A stretch of 64,000 nt of DNA from Caryophanales bacterium UBA5603 (GCA_002424815.1 DILB01000018.1:4783-68782); one strand, 5' to 3'; counted from the stretch's first letter, positions 18,651 to 28,104 are shown. The notes: generated by a model from the letters alone, not told the origin. A program made the numbers and translations.

Positions 18651-19220
18651 ATGAGAAAGATTATCTTAGCCAGTAATTCACCGCGACGCAAAGAGCTATT
18701 AGCTTTACTTCAAATCAACTTTGAAGTTATTGTTAGCCAAGTTGAAGAAGTTATCGATCCGGAATTAAGCGAAACAGAACTAGTCATGGATCTTGCTTTT
18801 CAAAAGGCAAGCGACATTTTCAAAACACATAAAGAAGATCTTGTTTTAGGATTTGACACGCTCGTTTATCTTGAAGATGAAGTCTTAGGAAAACCTAAAA
18901 CGAAAGAAGAAGCCAAAATGATGCTTCAAAAATTATCCGGAAACACCCACACGGTTATTACCGGTTGCGCATTAATCACTAAATTATTTTCAAAATCGTT
19001 TTATGAAAAAGCTCGAGTCACATTTTATCCTCTGAGTGAACAAGAAATAGAGGACTATATTGACACGAAAGAACCTTTTGATAAAGCAGGAGCCTATGGC
19101 GTTCAAGGGTATGGATCCAAATTTATTAAGAGTATTGTTGGTGATTTTTACACAATAATGGGGTTGCCAATCGCCAGACTCTACCATGAATTGCAAAACG
19201 CAAATCTAATCGATAATTAA
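18651..19220 (+). CDS. maf: Maf-family nucleotide pyrophosphatase
   Basis: 189 residues. It begins with the family signature ILASNSPRRKELL, whose Ser-Arg-Arg residues bind the nucleotide phosphates, and carries the conserved GFDTLVYL and GKPKTKEEA blocks. Members hydrolyse non-canonical or modified NTPs such as dTTP, UTP or pseudo-UTP, and are linked to septum control in Bacillus. The ATG at 18651 is preferred: AAAGG lies nine bases upstream, whereas the ATG at 18642 directly abuts it. Confidence 0.93.
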   Translation: MRKIILASNSPRRKELLALLQINFEVIVSQVEEVIDPELSETELVMDLAFQKASDIFKTHKEDLVLGFDTLVYLEDEVLGKPKTKEEAKMMLQKLSGNTHTVITGCALITKLFSKSFYEKARVTFYPLSEQEIEDYIDTKEPFDKAGAYGVQGYGSKFIKSIVGDFYTIMGLPIARLYHELQNANLIDN

Positions 19221-19223
19221 AGA

Positions 19224-19255
19224 AATCGCCCATCCAAACGATGGGCGATTATTAT
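19224..19255. terminator. Bidirectional terminator maf / malic enzyme
   Basis: Eleven-pair stem AATCGCCCATC / GATGGGCGATT with a five-base loop, between convergent genes. Confidence 0.85.
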
Positions 19256-20421
19256 TATTTGGGTTTAACCACGGCTTCGACGATGGTAGGAACAACCCTT
19301 TTATCAAAAATATCAGGCAAGATATAATCACTTCGTAAGTCTTCTTCTAATATCAAGTGTGCTAAAGCATAGGCAACGCGTATCTTAGTTTGTAGATCGA
19401 TTGATTTCAATCTCGCTTGAAGCGCGCCTTTAAATAACCCGGGAAAGACCAACACATTATTAATTTGATTAGGAAAATCACTTCTCCCCGTCCCAACAAT
19501 CGCCGCCTTTGCTTTGATAGCAAGATCTGGCATAATTTCAGGGATTGGATTGGCCATGGCTAATACAATTGGATCTGAATTCATTGACTTTACCATCGTT
19601 TCCGTCAGAATTCCTCCGGCAGATACTCCGATAAATCCGTCTGCGCCTTTAATTAAGGAGGCTAAGTCATCCACTTGATAATCATCATAAGAATCGATAA
19701 TGTTTTCATTCAACAATCCTTTTAAAACAACATCATAATCATTATATTTTTTAATGCTCATAATGCCTTGTTTATTATATGCATGGATTGTTTTAACGCC
19801 AATGGCTTTTAGCAATCGGCAAATGGCAGAGCCGGCGGCACCCGTTCCACTTACGACGATTCGCATGGAAGTGAGGGGTTTGTTTAATAACCGAGAAGCA
19901 TTGATTATTGCCGCAGCCACAACCATCGCTGTACCATGTTGATCATCATGGCATACAGGGATAGTTAGTTTTGCTTGTAATCGACGTTCAATATCAACAC
20001 ATTTAGGTGCAGCGATGTCTTCTAACATAATTGCGCCAAAAACAGGTGCGATTTTAATAATTGTATCGACAATTTCATCGGGATCTTGGGTATCTAAACA
20101 AATAGGAAAACCATCGACATTTGCGAAAGTTTTAAGAAGCGCCGCTTTTCCTTCCATGACAGGAATGGCGGCTAACGGACCAATATTCCCTAGACCTAGA
20201 ACCGCACTTCCATCTGTGATAATCGCGACTAAACGACTTTTCATCGTATATTGATATACCGATTCGGGATTATTTGTGATTTCAATACAAGGTGCGGCAA
20301 CACCTGGGGTATAAGCCAATGAAAGATCGTATTTATTTTTTAATGGTACAACGCTCTCAATGGATAATTTTCCTTTGTGTTCTTCGTGCAATTTTAAAGC
20401 TTCAATGTTTTTTGAATCCAT
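19255..20421 (-). CDS. Malic enzyme (oxaloacetate-decarboxylating malate dehydrogenase)
   Basis: 388 residues, the short bacterial form. It decarboxylates malate to pyruvate with NAD(P). Visible are AYTPGVAAPC with the catalytic Tyr near the N-terminus, the metal-binding LEDIAAPKC region, the active-site HDDQHGTA block, and the Rossmann motif GTGAAGSA (about 195). GGAGGATG precedes the start. It is monocistronic and convergent to maf. Coenzyme preference cannot be assigned from motifs alone. Confidence 0.93.
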   Translation of the reverse strand: MDSKNIEALKLHEEHKGKLSIESVVPLKNKYDLSLAYTPGVAAPCIEITNNPESVYQYTMKSRLVAIITDGSAVLGLGNIGPLAAIPVMEGKAALLKTFANVDGFPICLDTQDPDEIVDTIIKIAPVFGAIMLEDIAAPKCVDIERRLQAKLTIPVCHDDQHGTAMVVAAAIINASRLLNKPLTSMRIVVSGTGAAGSAICRLLKAIGVKTIHAYNKQGIMSIKKYNDYDVVLKGLLNENIIDSYDDYQVDDLASLIKGADGFIGVSAGGILTETMVKSMNSDPIVLAMANPIPEIMPDLAIKAKAAIVGTGRSDFPNQINNVLVFPGLFKGALQARLKSIDLQTKIRVAYALAHLILEEDLRSDYILPDIFDKRVVPTIVEAVVKPK

Positions 20422-20552
20422 AGAATCATCCTCCGATTCAATTCAGACCATGATTTTCATAGATATTATAGCATCCATTCAAAGAATGATGGATACTTTT
20501 CTATCAAATTTAGTTTAAATAGACCATTTGTCTTCTAGGGATCATTTATTGC

Positions 20553-20581
20553 TTGCATTTTGATTTTATGTTTGTTATAAT
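20553..20581 (+). promoter_or_regulatory. Promoter of rpmE
   Basis: TTGCAT at 20553-20558, 17-base spacer, TATAAT at 20576-20581. Confidence 0.75.
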
Positions 20582-20639
20582 ACTTTTGCTAAAGAACTTA
20601 CTATGACATAAAAAATCATGGCAGAAGGAGAGATATCAT

Positions 20640-20849
20640 ATGAAAAGCGGCATTCATCCAAAGTATAATCAAGTTACCGTCACGTGCAGTACTTGTGGAA
20701 ACACCTTCGTTACCGGTTCAACTTCGAAAGACTTCCGAGTTGACACTTGCTCGAATTGCCATCCTTTCTATACCGGCAAGCAAAAATTTGCGGCTGTCGA
20801 CGGAAGAATCGATAAGTTTAACAAACGTTACGGCATGGATAACAAATAA
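20640..20849 (+). CDS. rpmE: Ribosomal protein bL31 (zinc-binding type)
   Basis: 69-residue large-subunit protein. Four cysteines in two CxxC pairs (C16/C19 and C37/C40) mark the zinc-binding C+ form, usually expressed when zinc is sufficient. The N-terminal MKSGIHPKY start is typical. AGAAGGAGAG precedes the ATG. It has its own promoter and terminator and lies upstream of tdk, as in many Firmicutes. Confidence 0.96.
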   Translation: MKSGIHPKYNQVTVTCSTCGNTFVTGSTSKDFRVDTCSNCHPFYTGKQKFAAVDGRIDKFNKRYGMDNK

Positions 20850-20858
20850 TAAAAAAAG

Positions 20859-20884
20859 AAACCATATCTTATGGTTTTTTTTAT
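20859..20884 (+). terminator. Intrinsic terminator after rpmE
   Basis: AAACCAT / ATGGTTT stem, five-base loop, eight-T tail. A TATAAT at 20895-20900 just beyond probably drives tdk. Confidence 0.82.
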
Positions 20885-20935
20885 ATCCTTTTTGTATAAT
20901 AAAAACCGACGATAGATATTAGGGGGGATACGACC

Positions 20936-21556
20936 ATGTATTTAAAACAGCGAGAAGGTTGGATCGAAGTCATCACCGGTCCAATGTATGCAGGCAAGAC
21001 AGAAGAACTCATTCGTAGAGTCAAGCGTCTTGAATTTGCAAAGCAAAACGTAATCGTTTTTAAACCGCAGATTGATAATCGTTATGCTCCTGATGAAGTC
21101 GTTAGCCATAATAATTCTCGAACACGTTCGATTAATATTACCGCTGCGAGTGAAATAATGGAATACGTAAACAACGATACTGATGTTGTCGCCATTGATG
21201 AAATTCAATTTTTAGATGAAGAAGCAGTTAGAATCTGTGAACATCTCGCTGATGCGGGCGTTCGCGTCATCGTATCGGGACTTGATCGAGATTTCCGCGG
21301 CGAACCTTTTAGTTTTATGCCAAAACTACTTTCATTAGCCGAAGAAGTTACCAAACTTTCAGCGATATGTGTAATATGTCATACCCCCGCCACAAGAACA
21401 CAACGGATTGTTAATGGGAAACCCGCAAACTATACGGACCCTATTATTTTAGTTGGTGCGAAAGATTCGTATGAAGCCAGATGTCGTCATTGTCATGAAG
21501 TCCCAGGTCGTCCGCAACCTTATATCGAAGGAACTGAGTTATCTGATGAATCCTGA
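20936..21556 (+). CDS. tdk: Thymidine kinase
   Basis: 206 residues, type II thymidine kinase, which phosphorylates thymidine in the salvage pathway. The P-loop GPMYAGKTEELIRR (about residues 17-30), the Walker B-like DEIQFLD, and the four zinc-binding cysteines (two in ICVICH, two in CRHCH) are all present. The C-terminal substrate segment is intact. The gene overlaps tadA by eleven bases. Confidence 0.96.
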   Translation: MYLKQREGWIEVITGPMYAGKTEELIRRVKRLEFAKQNVIVFKPQIDNRYAPDEVVSHNNSRTRSINITAASEIMEYVNNDTDVVAIDEIQFLDEEAVRICEHLADAGVRVIVSGLDRDFRGEPFSFMPKLLSLAEEVTKLSAICVICHTPATRTQRIVNGKPANYTDPIILVGAKDSYEARCRHCHEVPGRPQPYIEGTELSDES

Positions 21557-22001
21557 TGTTTTTTTCATGTCTTTAGCCTTAGAAGAAGCTAAAAAAGCTT
21601 ATGCAATTGGTGAAGTTCCAGTTGGAGCAGTGATTGTGAAAGATGGAGAAATTATTGCGACAGGATACAATCAAAGAGAAACATCAAAACATGTTTTTCA
21701 TCACGCTGAAATGATTGCGATCGATAATGCTTGCCAAAAACTTAATTCTTGGCGATTAGATGAGTGTACTTTATATGTGACGGTAGAACCTTGTTCAATG
21801 TGTGCTGGAACAATGATTCAAGCGAGGTTGAAGCGGTTAGTATATGGAACGACTGAACCAAAATTTGGTTCACATCAATCAATATTAAATCTTTTTGATT
21901 ATGATTTCAATCATAAAGTAGAAATTGAGTCAGGTGTATTAGCAGAAGAATCAAGTCAATTAATGAAGGTGTTTTTCAAAGAGTTACGGAAGCAAAAATA
22001 A
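21546..22001 (+). CDS. tadA: tRNA-specific adenosine deaminase
   Basis: 151 residues. It converts A34 to inosine in tRNA-Arg(ACG). The zinc and proton-shuttle motif HAEM and the second zinc motif PCSMCAG are present, with the EVPVGAV segment upstream. The start at 21546 is chosen from homology (LALEEAKKAY follows shortly); the reading frame stays open upstream to 21453, but that portion is inside tdk. The SRP RNA gene follows directly, the usual neighbour of tadA in Firmicutes. Confidence 0.92.
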   Translation: MNPDVFFMSLALEEAKKAYAIGEVPVGAVIVKDGEIIATGYNQRETSKHVFHHAEMIAIDNACQKLNSWRLDECTLYVTVEPCSMCAGTMIQARLKRLVYGTTEPKFGSHQSILNLFDYDFNHKVEIESGVLAEESSQLMKVFFKELRKQK

Positions 22002-22029
22002 TTGTCAAAAACAATAATTGTGATATAAT
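22002..22029 (+). promoter_or_regulatory. Promoter of the SRP RNA
   Basis: TTGTCA at 22002-22007, 16-base spacer, TATAAT at 22024-22029. Confidence 0.75.
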
Positions 22030-22038
22030 CTTTACAGA

Positions 22039-22150
22039 ATCTCTTATGAAGCATCTTCACTCAATAAGTGCCCACGAATCAGGTCAGATCTTGACGGAAG
22101 CAGCCTTAAGTAAGGTATTTATGTGGGTGGAGATGCTTCATGAGAGATTT
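22039..22150 (+). ncRNA. ffs: Signal recognition particle RNA (small bacterial type)
   Basis: About 110 nt. The domain IV core, from GGTCAG at 22082-22087 to AAGCAGCC at 22098-22105, matches the SRP54/Ffh-binding hairpin in length and order, with the conserved internal-loop bases. The apical tetraloop is UGAC, fitting the known URRC alternative to GGAA. The outer helix pairs 22041-22056 with 22131-22146 (15 pairs plus one G-U) and is followed by a T run, so it also serves as terminator. The position after tadA is the standard one. No Alu domain is visible. Exact ends are inferred. Confidence 0.93.
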
Positions 22151-22172
22151 TTTGAATAATGGAGATGACGTT

Positions 22173-22934
22173 ATGGCTTTGGTATTCTTAGATTTAGATG
22201 GTACGACTCTCGATCGAGGTCGTCCAGCATTTGGAATCATTGAAACAATCGCAGAATTAAAGCAAAAGGGACATCGGCCTGTCATAGCAACAGGAAGAGT
22301 TCCGCATTTGTTATATGGTATTGAGAAGATATTGGGTATCGAAGATTATATTGCCGCAAATGGTAATTTTATCAAATATAACGGTGAAGTGGTTTATCAA
22401 AGATTTATCTCGAAAGAAACGGTTCAAAAAATGGTCGACTATTGTGATCGTTTGGGAATTGATTTAGTTCTTGAAGGATTGTATGATTATATTGCATTGT
22501 CGAAAAAAACATCGATGGTTGATGATTTCTCAGAAATATTCAATATTGAGTTTCCACGCATTGATCGAGAATATCATTTAAAAAATGATGTTCTTTCAAT
22601 GGTTTTTTTTGATGATACAAAAATTGAAGAAGTAAGAAAATTATTTCCCGAACTGGTTTTTAATCGCTCTAATCGTTTTGGTTACGATGTCAATCCTCAA
22701 GGTAATCTAAAAGCCGATGGCATTAACTGGCTCGTCGAATATCTTGATTATCCCAAAGAAGATATTTATGCCATTGGCGACGGCATGAATGACATCACCA
22801 TGTTAAAAGCTGTTGCACATGGAATTGCAATGGGAAATTCATATCCCGAGCTCAAGACGATTGCCCATCATATTACTGATAACGTCGATCAAGAAGGTGT
22901 CAGAAAAGCTTTAAAACATTATGGGCTCATATAA
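22173..22934 (+). CDS. Cof-type HAD phosphatase
   Basis: 253 residues. HAD motif I DLDGTTLD (about residues 6-13), motif II ATGR, motif III Lys around residue 180 and motif IV GDGMNDITML with the metal-binding aspartates mark the Cof/YidA subfamily, which dephosphorylates sugar phosphates, FMN or similar small molecules. The start at 22173 follows GGAGATGACG; a start at 22140 would lie inside the SRP RNA helix and is rejected. The substrate is unknown. Confidence 0.9.
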   Translation: MALVFLDLDGTTLDRGRPAFGIIETIAELKQKGHRPVIATGRVPHLLYGIEKILGIEDYIAANGNFIKYNGEVVYQRFISKETVQKMVDYCDRLGIDLVLEGLYDYIALSKKTSMVDDFSEIFNIEFPRIDREYHLKNDVLSMVFFDDTKIEEVRKLFPELVFNRSNRFGYDVNPQGNLKADGINWLVEYLDYPKEDIYAIGDGMNDITMLKAVAHGIAMGNSYPELKTIAHHITDNVDQEGVRKALKHYGLI

Positions 22935-23037
22935 TTATGATTGATATTAGATTACTATCTTCAAAAAGTTATTTTTGTTTATGAAAAACAGATAAATTTT
23001 ATTAATTAAGTATCGTTGTAAAAAGGAGGTGTTTGAC

Positions 23038-24903
23038 ATGTATGATGCTATCGTCATTGGCGGCGGACACGCTGGCAGTGAAGCGGCACTCGCTTTGGCT
23101 AGACTCAATCATAAAACCTTACTTGTGACTGGAAATATCAAGATGATCGCAACCATGCCATGTAATCCTTCCATTGGTGGACCAGCCAAAGGAACTTTGG
23201 TTCGTGAAATCGATGCTTTAGGCGGCGAAATGGGAAAGATCGCTGACAAAACAGCATTACAGATGAAAATGCTGAATCATTCAAAAGGACCCGCCGTTAG
23301 AGCACTACGCGCTCAATCTGATAAAGTCTTATATCCAATGGAAATGCAAAAAACTCTTTTTAGTCAAAAAAAACTCGATATTCAAGAAGCTTATGTGAAA
23401 AACTTACTTGTGGATGAAAATGTTTGCCATGGCGTCGTTTTGGAATCAGGAGAAACCATTGAATCTAAAACAGTGATATTAACCACCGGAACTTATATGG
23501 AAAGCGTCGTTTTAGTTGGTTCCACCTCAACGCCAGAAGGTCCTGATAAACAAAAACCCTCTTATGGTCTTTCAAAGCATTTGCGTGAACTTGGCATGGA
23601 GACCTTTCGACTTAAGACTGGTACGCCACCAAGAATTAAAACATCGTCCGTCGATTTTAGTAAGATGGAACTGAGTCCGGGGGATCACTTTAAATACCAT
23701 TTCAGTTATGATGAATCGGTCTTTAAATCGCTTGAAAAAGAATGGCCATGTTACCTCATTCATACAGCACCAATCACGCATGAAATTATTCATGCAAATC
23801 TCCGAAAATCCGCTATGTATAGCGGTTTAGTAAAAGGGGTTGGCCCGAGATATTGTCCCTCGATTGAAGATAAACTAGTACGATTTTCTGATAAGGAACG
23901 TCATCAGTTGTTTATTGAACCAGAAAGTCAATTCATTGATGAAGTGTACTTGCAAGGTTTTTCAACGTCCATGCCTCATGATGTTCAAGAAGCCATGGTT
24001 CGTTCTTTACCCGGTCTTGAAAATGCCATCATTGCCAAATATGCTTATGCCATTGAATATGATGCCATTCATCCGACAGATCTATGGCCGACTTTAGAAT
24101 CAAAGAAAATTGAAAATCTCTTTTTTGCTGGTCAAGTCAACGGAACATCAGGGTATGAAGAAGCAGCTTGTCAAGGATTGATGGCAGGCATTAATGCTTC
24201 CCATAAAATGAATAAAAAAGAACCTTTTATTCTCCGTCGTAATGAAGCTTATATCGGCGTATTAATCGATGATTTAGTTACAAAAGGAGTCATGGATCCA
24301 TATCGAATGTTAACTTCAAGGGCTGAGTTTCGATTATTGCTTCGTCATGATAATGCCGATATTCGTTTGACCGAAAAAGGATATCTTATCGGACTCATTA
24401 ACGAAGAAAGATATCGACAATATCTTCAAAAGATTGAAGCGATTCAACTTGAAACCCAGCGACTAAAACAAATATTTGTTAATCCTAGCGAAATCGTCAA
24501 CCAAAAACTTCGTCAATTCAAATCCGGTGAACTCAAAGAAAAATCGTCATTGATTGATCTTCTAAAACGCCCAGAATTATCTTATAGTGATGTTTTATCT
24601 TTAGTGGATGAGACAAGTATATTGCCTGATTCAGTCACCGAACAAATAGAAATCGAAATCACTTATGAAGGATATATCAAAAAAGCCATTAAAGAAGCTG
24701 AAAAATTGCTTAAAGAAGAAATCATTCCGATACCCAGTGATTTTGATTATTCTAAATTACATAATATTGCTTTGGAAGCTCAGATGAAGCTTGCAAAAAT
24801 TCGGCCATTAACCATAGGACAAGCCTCTCGCATCAGCGGTGTCAATCCCGCTGATATTCAAATGTTAGTCATGCAAGTTAAAGAATCAAGAATTAAATCA
24901 TAA
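23038..24903 (+). CDS. mnmG: tRNA uridine-5-carboxymethylaminomethyl modification enzyme MnmG
   Basis: 621 residues. With MnmE it installs the (carboxymethyl)aminomethyl group on U34 of several tRNAs. The FAD-binding GGGHAGSEAA lies at the N-terminus, the conserved MPCNPSIGGPAKG and catalytic-cysteine regions follow, and the helical C-terminal tRNA/MnmE-binding domain ends the protein. The ATG at 23038 follows AAAGGAGG; a GTG nine bases earlier overlaps that site. mnmE is not adjacent here. rsmG follows. Confidence 0.97.
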   Translation: MYDAIVIGGGHAGSEAALALARLNHKTLLVTGNIKMIATMPCNPSIGGPAKGTLVREIDALGGEMGKIADKTALQMKMLNHSKGPAVRALRAQSDKVLYPMEMQKTLFSQKKLDIQEAYVKNLLVDENVCHGVVLESGETIESKTVILTTGTYMESVVLVGSTSTPEGPDKQKPSYGLSKHLRELGMETFRLKTGTPPRIKTSSVDFSKMELSPGDHFKYHFSYDESVFKSLEKEWPCYLIHTAPITHEIIHANLRKSAMYSGLVKGVGPRYCPSIEDKLVRFSDKERHQLFIEPESQFIDEVYLQGFSTSMPHDVQEAMVRSLPGLENAIIAKYAYAIEYDAIHPTDLWPTLESKKIENLFFAGQVNGTSGYEEAACQGLMAGINASHKMNKKEPFILRRNEAYIGVLIDDLVTKGVMDPYRMLTSRAEFRLLLRHDNADIRLTEKGYLIGLINEERYRQYLQKIEAIQLETQRLKQIFVNPSEIVNQKLRQFKSGELKEKSSLIDLLKRPELSYSDVLSLVDETSILPDSVTEQIEIEITYEGYIKKAIKEAEKLLKEEIIPIPSDFDYSKLHNIALEAQMKLAKIRPLTIGQASRISGVNPADIQMLVMQVKESRIKS

Positions 24904-24911
24904 AGCATTAT

Positions 24912-24940
24912 TGGTCTGGTCTTCCAGACCATTTTTAATT
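24912..24940 (+). terminator. Intrinsic terminator after mnmG
   Basis: TGGTCTGG / CCAGACCA eight-pair stem with a four-base loop and T-rich tail. Confidence 0.85.
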
Positions 24941-25004
24941 TGGGAATATTAAAAGGAATATGATTATTTCATGCGGTGTGGTAAAATACTTTTAAGGTGA
25001 TATT

Positions 25005-25697
25005 GTGTCTATAATGTTTGATCATGCGCTAGAAACTCTTGGCTTGAAATTAACCGAATCCATGCGCGAACAGTTTGAAACATATTATGAATTTCTGATT
25101 CAACAAAATTCAGTGATGAATTTGACCGCAATCACGAATCGGGATGAGGTTTATCTCAAACATTTTTTTGATTCACTCTGTCTTCTTAAAGTAGGCTCTT
25201 TTAAAGATAAAAAATTGATTGATGTGGGTTCTGGAGCAGGATTTCCATCCTTACCGCTGAAAATAGTCGATCCTTCCATCAAAGTCACCATCATAGATGC
25301 GCTTCAAAAACGCATTGATTTTCTTTTGACTTTATCAGAAAAATTAAGCATCCATGATAACGCTCTAATTCATGGCAGAATCGAAGAACACAAAAAATTG
25401 AATTACTATGATATCGTAACCGCAAGAGCAGTCGCAAGATTAAATGTGTTAACCGAATTATGTCTGCCTTTTGTTAAAATAGGAGGACTCTTCATCGCGA
25501 TGAAATCAATTCATTATATTGATGAGTTAGAAGAAGCCGATAATGCCATCAAAAAACTTGGTGGAAAATTAAAAGAGATCATGGTTTATCCTTTAAATAG
25601 CGAACTTAGTCATGTATTAATCATCATAGAGAAAATCAGTAAGACTGAAGATAAATATCCTAGGTCATATGGACTAATTAAGAAAAAACCTTTATAG
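25005..25697 (+). CDS. rsmG: 16S rRNA (guanine-527 N7)-methyltransferase
   Basis: 230 residues. The SAM-binding motif DVGSGAGFPSLPL (about residue 74) and the preceding NLTAIT and KHFFDSL blocks are diagnostic of RsmG. It methylates G527 of 16S rRNA, and its loss confers low-level streptomycin resistance in other species. GTG at 25005 is taken as start because AAGGTG lies eight bases upstream; an ATG three codons later is possible. It heads a rightward operon running through parB. Confidence 0.95.
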   Translation: MSIMFDHALETLGLKLTESMREQFETYYEFLIQQNSVMNLTAITNRDEVYLKHFFDSLCLLKVGSFKDKKLIDVGSGAGFPSLPLKIVDPSIKVTIIDALQKRIDFLLTLSEKLSIHDNALIHGRIEEHKKLNYYDIVTARAVARLNVLTELCLPFVKIGGLFIAMKSIHYIDELEEADNAIKKLGGKLKEIMVYPLNSELSHVLIIIEKISKTEDKYPRSYGLIKKKPL

Positions 25698-25711
25698 GAG
25701 GAGGTGACTCC

Positions 25712-26905
25712 ATGCAACGTAAACAGACCTACAGTTTTCCAGAAATCGAAGATTACCGTGAACAACTCGAAATCAAACATCTTCGTTCAAAAAATCATAT
25801 TATTTTAGGCATTATCTTTTTCTTTATGCTCATTACCATGGCTTATATGATTTTTGGGGGATTTGAACTGGTATATATCCTGTCATTATTAGTTGGATTC
25901 CTTGGGGTGATTTTCTTTAACATTGCATCATTGGCCTATGGGAATGAAGACTCCAGTTTTTATAATCTTAACAAATTCATTACTTCACTCGGCGTTTTTG
26001 GCTTAGCTACAGCAATGATATTTATTTTCAAATCACCGAGTTTTATCTCTGGTTTGTTTATTGCATATGCCATCGCGGCTTTTTATCAAGATCTCAAAGT
26101 CATTTTAATCAGTGATCTTTATTTGTTTTTCACCATATTGATGATTATGTGGAATTATCCAGAGTATTTATCGTTTGACAATGCACAGGTTGAAACCGAC
26201 TTTGGAACCTTCTTTTTTATCATTCTTTTTGTATTATTATTAACAATTTCTTCTTACATTATCATCAAGCAAAAACGTTTTTTATATAATCAATTAGCAC
26301 TCTCGAAAGAATCGGAGTTTCGAAACATTGATCTTCTGATTAGCGCTGAAAAGGAAGCAATTAAACGTAAAATAGAAATTTCAAAGTATTATAGAGCGGT
26401 TGAATCGTTTACTCAAGCATTTTCAGAGAAATTAAAGATAGATAATATTTTTTCAGAAAAGCTGAAAATTATGTTGGCTATGGAGAAAGGAACGCCTGTA
26501 TCAACGCTTTTAAGTAAATACCCTCATTATACGTCGGCAGATTTAATCCATATTGAAGATCTCCTCATTTCTGCAAATCATAAATTGCGTAAAACAATCA
26601 TCAAAATCAGTAAAATGCGCGATCTTGTCATCAAAAAACGTGAAATATTTTCTGAAACACAGTTGAAGAGTTTCAACCAACCATCAGACTCTTTAGAAAT
26701 TAAAATTATCGCCTTTTCAGTTTTTTATGTGTCGCTGCGCCTTGGAAGCGAGTTGTTAAAACCACTCTCTTCACAAGAGATATATAACATCTTAATTTAT
26801 ACCGACTATTATTATTATAACGATCCTCAAATCATGCATATCTATCAAGAAAACCACGAAGTATTTGATACCATTGTTAATGATTATATAGGGAGGAATT
26901 TATAA
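25712..26905 (+). CDS. Multi-pass membrane protein of unknown function
   Basis: 397 residues. About six membrane segments fill residues 28-195. A cytoplasmic region of about 200 residues, largely helical, follows (Lys-rich start, then KLRKTIIKISKMRD), with a late YTDYYYYND segment. No catalytic motif is recognised. AGGAGGTG precedes the ATG. It lies 14 bases after rsmG and its last base is the first base of the next gene, which has the same overall layout, so the two probably act together. Its place in the rsmG-parA interval, where Bacillus has noc, is unusual. Confidence 0.75.
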   Translation: MQRKQTYSFPEIEDYREQLEIKHLRSKNHIILGIIFFFMLITMAYMIFGGFELVYILSLLVGFLGVIFFNIASLAYGNEDSSFYNLNKFITSLGVFGLATAMIFIFKSPSFISGLFIAYAIAAFYQDLKVILISDLYLFFTILMIMWNYPEYLSFDNAQVETDFGTFFFIILFVLLLTISSYIIIKQKRFLYNQLALSKESEFRNIDLLISAEKEAIKRKIEISKYYRAVESFTQAFSEKLKIDNIFSEKLKIMLAMEKGTPVSTLLSKYPHYTSADLIHIEDLLISANHKLRKTIIKISKMRDLVIKKREIFSETQLKSFNQPSDSLEIKIIAFSVFYVSLRLGSELLKPLSSQEIYNILIYTDYYYYNDPQIMHIYQENHEVFDTIVNDYIGRNL

Positions 26906-28092
26906 TGAAAAATTTCTTCCGTCGAGTATTTAATACAGAATTTTTGCCCATGAGTGAAGTGCGTAAAATCAAAGTGGTTTTGGTTATGGTTTTTCTGATG
27001 TTGGTCACGGCCATCACCATTCCTTTATCAATCTTCTTTGATTATCAAACGGGCTTTAAAATCGTTGCGATGGCAATGCTTGTGATCGTACTGATTTTAA
27101 TCATTGTTTTAATCCGTATTAAGAAAATCATGGCCGCCATTCAAATTTCAATCATTTATACCATTGCATTAACCTTCTTTTATATGCAAGGAACAAGCAG
27201 TTTTTATGCTTATATGTTTTTCTTTATTGGATTAACAGTGATTGTGTTTTATCAAGAATTATTTTCTTATTTAACGTACGGAACCTTTGTTGTAGCGTTA
27301 GGGGTATACTATGTTATTCGTCATCAAGCAAACCTTGCTGGTGCCACACTTATTGTGGGATCCGTCTATGTTTATATTGCGATTCTCGCATTATTTTATT
27401 TTATCCTTTTGTTACAAGTGCTTTATAACGAAAAACTATACACCGATTTAAATTATGAATGGGTTCGTATGATTCATATTATCGATAAATATCAAGACGA
27501 TACCATGTCTTATATTGAAGATATTCGCAAACAAAAACATTTAGATCCTGTTTATGAAAATATTGCTTTTCAAAAAGCCGTCGGAGAAATCAGTGTTTTT
27601 ATGTACGAACAATTTCGAGATCGCGGAAAAGAAATTGGTAACGTTTTAGACTTGTTCATCTACATCCACGAAAAAGGGATTGATCACATTCTTGCGAGTG
27701 AAGAGTTAAGCGTTTCAACAAAAAAAGTAGCGAATCGACTTTACAAATATCTATTAAACCGTCGTTCTAATATGATTTCAATCATCTATAATTTCTATAC
27801 ACGTTTTTGTGAGACCACACCGTATCGTGATAATCGATATGAATACTCCTTAGATAAGCTTGCATTGACCAATGACGAACGCATTATCGCAATGGCTCTA
27901 TTATATGCTTATCTAGCGAATGAAGTCTCTAAAGCCGATGATTGGGGACAGATGACTCAAGTAATGTCTCATGAAGAGATTTATGAATGGTTCACTTCTG
28001 CAGAGATGACAGAATTTTTAAGTGATGCTCAAATCGAATTTTTTAAGGATAACGCCGAATTGTTCAAAGAACATCTCGGTAAGAAAGTGTAA
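26905..28092 (+). CDS. Multi-pass membrane protein of unknown function
   Basis: 395 residues with the same architecture as its upstream neighbour: about six membrane segments (residues 23-175) and a helical cytosolic C-terminal half of about 210 residues. The cytosolic part contains LFIYIHEKGIDHILA and ALLYAYLANEVSKADDW, reminiscent of a degenerate helical sensor or HD-like domain, but no metal-binding HD pair is present. GGGAGG precedes the start. It lies twelve bases before parA, so it is probably cotranscribed with the chromosome-partition genes. Function unknown. Confidence 0.75.
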   Translation: MKNFFRRVFNTEFLPMSEVRKIKVVLVMVFLMLVTAITIPLSIFFDYQTGFKIVAMAMLVIVLILIIVLIRIKKIMAAIQISIIYTIALTFFYMQGTSSFYAYMFFFIGLTVIVFYQELFSYLTYGTFVVALGVYYVIRHQANLAGATLIVGSVYVYIAILALFYFILLLQVLYNEKLYTDLNYEWVRMIHIIDKYQDDTMSYIEDIRKQKHLDPVYENIAFQKAVGEISVFMYEQFRDRGKEIGNVLDLFIYIHEKGIDHILASEELSVSTKKVANRLYKYLLNRRSNMISIIYNFYTRFCETTPYRDNRYEYSLDKLALTNDERIIAMALLYAYLANEVSKADDWGQMTQVMSHEEIYEWFTSAEMTEFLSDAQIEFFKDNAELFKEHLGKKV

Positions 28093-28104
28093 CGAGGTAG
28101 ACTT

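Noticed and set aside
22140..22172. Upstream start of the HAD phosphatase
   Set aside because: It lies in the SRP RNA closing helix; the ATG at 22173 has a proper ribosome site and begins right before the DLDGT motif.
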